Shown: piece by piece, positions 62,323 to 64,000 of the stretch
Layout: each line of letters opens with the position of its first letter
Numbering within the stretch: position 1 is the stretch's first letter
Assembly: GCF_023540835.1 (NCBI RefSeq)
Contig: NZ_JALKCU010000001.1
Span: 558,001-622,000, forward strand
Reading direction: 5' to 3'
Source of the DNA: Marivivens geojensis
GTDB lineage: Bacteria > Pseudomonadota > Alphaproteobacteria > Rhodobacterales > Rhodobacteraceae
Length of the DNA stretch: 64,000 nt
The notes under the pieces: model-generated
The model's input: only the letters and a program-made list of their open reading frames with translations
Database searches by the model: none
Told to the model about the DNA's origin: nothing
Position numbers and translations under genes: made by a program

Positions 62323-62369
62323 CTGCAGTTGCAGCATGCGACTTTAGGGCGTTTTTTTCTGCATTGCGA
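62323..62369. promoter_or_regulatory. TGC-rich sites in the divergent mcl1 / transaminase promoter region
   Basis: The 215-base spacer holds CTGCAGTTGCAG at 62323-62334 (CTGC-N4-GCAG) and CTGCATTGCGA at 62359-62369. The second is identical to a site before ETF-QO (23785-23795). Both lie 80-126 bases upstream of mcl1 and suggest a regulator shared with the pha genes. Confidence 0.5.
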
Positions 62370-62458
62370 TGTAAATATGTGCTGCGGTGCGGCTGTGGAC
62401 TTGACGTAACGCGGGGCATGACCCAAGACCAAATCGTCATTTTCCGGAGGATCCCACC

Positions 62459-63319
62459 ATGACCCGCACTGTATACGTCAACGGCGACTACGTTCCCGAA
62501 ACCGAAGCCAAGGTTTCTATTTTCGACCGTGGGTTCCTGATGGCGGACGGTGTCTATGAGGTGACCTCTGTCATCGGCGGAAAGCTGGTAGATTTCGCGG
62601 GCCACGCAAAGCGTCTGGAGCGTTCGCTAAGCGAACTCGATATGGCGTCTCCGGTAACTACGGATGAACTACTGCAGATCCACCGTGACCTGATCGAAAA
62701 GAACGACCTCGTTGAGGGGGGTATCTATCTGCAGATCACACGTGGTGCGCCTTCCGACCGCGATTTCGCTTGGCCTGATCCAGCAAAGGTTCCGTCGGGC
62801 ATCGTGCTGTTCACATTTGCGAAGAACCTCGTTGATATGCCGTCGATCAAAGCGGGGATCAAGGTGATCTCTATTGAAGATATCCGCTGGGGCCGACGTG
62901 ACATTAAAACCGTTCAGCTGCTCTACCCGTCGATGGGCAAGATGATGGCGAAAAAGGCAGGTTGTGATGACGCGTGGATGGTTGAGGACGGCTATGTGAC
63001 CGAAGGCACATCGAACAACGCCTATATCGTCAAAGGTAATAAGATCATCACTCGCGGCCTGTCGAATGACATCCTCCACGGTATCACTCGTGCTGCTGTC
63101 CTGCGGTTCGCCGCAGAAGCACAGATGGAAGTCGAAGAGCGCAACTTTACGATCGCAGAAGCTCAGGATGCCGATGAGGCATTTATCACCTCCGCGACCA
63201 CTTTTGTGCAGCCCGTTGTTGAGATCGACGGCGCAAAAATTGGTGAAGGCGTACCGGGCAAAATGGCGCTTCGTCTGCGCGAAATCTATATCGAAGAGAG
63301 CCTGAAAACGGCCGTCTGA
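62459..63319 (+). CDS. dat: D-amino-acid transaminase (PLP fold type IV)
   Basis: A 286-residue aminotransferase. The PLP lysine is K150 in RRDIKTVQLL, and the motifs FDRGFLMADGVYEV, QITRGAPSDRDFAW and EGTSNNAYIV match bacterial D-alanine transaminases (Dat). It would interconvert D-alanine and D-glutamate for peptidoglycan. A close relative, aminodeoxychorismate lyase or branched-chain transaminase, cannot be fully excluded. GGAGG precedes the ATG. It abuts the RTX gene tail to tail. Confidence 0.92.
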   Translation: MTRTVYVNGDYVPETEAKVSIFDRGFLMADGVYEVTSVIGGKLVDFAGHAKRLERSLSELDMASPVTTDELLQIHRDLIEKNDLVEGGIYLQITRGAPSDRDFAWPDPAKVPSGIVLFTFAKNLVDMPSIKAGIKVISIEDIRWGRRDIKTVQLLYPSMGKMMAKKAGCDDAWMVEDGYVTEGTSNNAYIVKGNKIITRGLSNDILHGITRAAVLRFAAEAQMEVEERNFTIAEAQDADEAFITSATTFVQPVVEIDGAKIGEGVPGKMALRLREIYIEESLKTAV

Positions 63320-64000
63320 TTAGACAGCTTCAGTAAGTGGGGGCACTTCTACGATATTTAGGTCGGCAACCGTAAAGGTTGCCGGCCCCTGCACCAAAAG
63401 AATCTGAACAGAGTTCAGTTCGACCATCCAGCCATCGGCTGTTTCGGTGATGTTCAGTGAGATCGGCGTGCCTTCTTCGACTGCGATGACAATGGCGTCT
63501 TCTGTCGGATCATAGTCCGCAATTCCGACAGGCTGGTTTAGCCAATCGACATCAACGTTGAATTCATCAGCACCAGAGCCACCTGCAGCGACCGCCCCTC
63601 GCATCATGTAAAAGACGTCGTCGCCGTCGTCTCCGAACATCGCAGTTGATCCTGCGCCCCGAAGGATATCGTTGCCGTCGCCGCCGTGAAGTGTGTTCGT
63701 GCCAAAGGTGTCGATCAGTTTGTCGTCGCCCGCGCCACCCTCAATCAGGTCATCGCCGCCGCCGCCAAACATGACGTCGTTGCCGTTGCCGCCGTAGATC
63801 CGGTCGTTGCCATTGCCGCCGCGGATAAGATCGTTGTCGTCGTCGCCAAATAGGGTGTCAGCGCCGTCTTGGCCGTTGATCGTGTCGTCACCTGCGCCGC
63901 CAGAAACCCAGTCTTGGTCTTTTCCTGCGTGGATAAGATCGCTGTCGTCACCGCCGAGCAACACGTCATCACCCAGTCCACCAACGATGATGTCGCTCCC
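63320..64000 (-). CDS. RTX calcium-binding repeat protein, C-terminal part
   Basis: Only the C-terminal 226 codons are in the window; the frame stays open to base 64000. Residues close to the edge read GSDIIVGGLGDD and continue with about eight nonapeptide repeats of the GGxGxDxLx type (GGAGDDTIN, GGNGNDRIY, GGGGDDLIE, GGAGDDKLI, GGDGNDILR). Calcium bound in these turns folds the protein outside the cell. A non-repeat C-terminal domain follows with the acidic end typical of type I secretion. The function of the missing N-terminus is unknown; it could be a protease, adhesin or S-layer-like protein. Confidence 0.9.
   Translation of the reverse strand, partial: GSDIIVGGLGDDVLLGGDDSDLIHAGKDQDWVSGGAGDDTINGQDGADTLFGDDDNDLIRGGNGNDRIYGGNGNDVMFGGGGDDLIEGGAGDDKLIDTFGTNTLHGGDGNDILRGAGSTAMFGDDGDDVFYMMRGAVAAGGSGADEFNVDVDWLNQPVGIADYDPTEDAIVIAVEEGTPISLNITETADGWMVELNSVQILLVQGPATFTVADLNIVEVPPLTEAV

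Noticed and set aside
1-64000. tRNA, rRNA, CRISPR, insertion sequences, phage or conjugation genes
   Set aside because: I looked for cloverleaf-like, repeat-spacer and transposase patterns on both strands and saw none.

Overview
The window looks like a chromosomal core segment of an alphaproteobacterium of the Rhodobacteraceae/Roseobacter group. The evidence is the combination of a TRAP dicarboxylate-type transporter, phaA/phaB for polyhydroxybutyrate, a malyl-CoA lyase/thioesterase very like the Rhodobacter Mcl1, a DmdC-like acyl-CoA dehydrogenase, a Rhodobacter-type aa3 oxidase subunit IV, a TIGR02302/DUF4175 protein beside lysA, and an RTX protein. No rRNA, tRNA, CRISPR array, insertion sequence, phage or conjugative gene was seen. 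Gene density is very high, and no gene-free stretch clearly exceeds about 320 bases.

Layout. 1-9600: end of a TRAP transporter, ilvD, a Zn peptidase of the M15/DUF882 type, trpA, an ABC exporter pair, an S49 peptidase with a tiny zinc-ribbon membrane protein, a Ca/Na antiporter and an SDR. 9897-13991: uvrC, pgsA, moaD, moaE, and an EAL-type c-di-GMP phosphodiesterase. 14000-16160: phaA and phaB, each with its own terminator and a shared TGC-rich operator. 16220-25481: DMT exporter, small DUF proteins, a tRNA methyltransferase-like gene, ispB, ispE, a TPR protein, ETF-ubiquinone oxidoreductase, greA and a coiled-coil membrane protein. 25567-30713: azlCD, an unusual lipoprotein, the 44-residue COX subunit IV, DUF6173, and an MBL hydrolase/acyl-CoA dehydrogenase pair. 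30822-37761: tsaC, an OmpA/BON operon with ubiA, rsmE and gshA. 37762-42765: plsY, a degenerate dihydroorotase, two small membrane proteins, pyrB, a UDG-family protein and moaB. 42847-47670: an RND efflux adaptor and pump. 47667-55432: DsbD N-domain protein, AlgH, TlpA, argH, two small envelope proteins, lysA and DUF4175. 55437-60405: MJ0042 zinc-ribbon protein, ftsE-ftsX-plsC-unknown operon, and accA. 60549-64000: a three-repeat secreted protein, mcl1, a D-amino-acid transaminase, and an RTX protein cut by the window edge.

How the genes fit together. Several genes deal with acetyl-CoA and acyl-CoA: phaA/phaB (storage), mcl1 (ethylmalonyl-CoA pathway and acetyl-CoA assimilation), ETF-QO (electrons from acyl-CoA dehydrogenases), the DmdC-like dehydrogenase, accA, plsY and plsC. 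The promoters of phaA, phaB, mcl1 and ETF-QO carry related TGC-N3-GC sites, which suggests (inference) a common regulator, perhaps PhaR.

The window is mostly conserved housekeeping DNA. The best leads for something undescribed are small or degenerate proteins inside conserved operons: the non-catalytic dihydroorotase with two membrane proteins between it and pyrB, the LRAT/NlpC-like lipoprotein, the tandem-repeat secreted protein, the 53-, 44- and 35-residue membrane proteins, and the RND pump with two extra C-terminal membrane segments. I did not find a clear new defence or mobile system.
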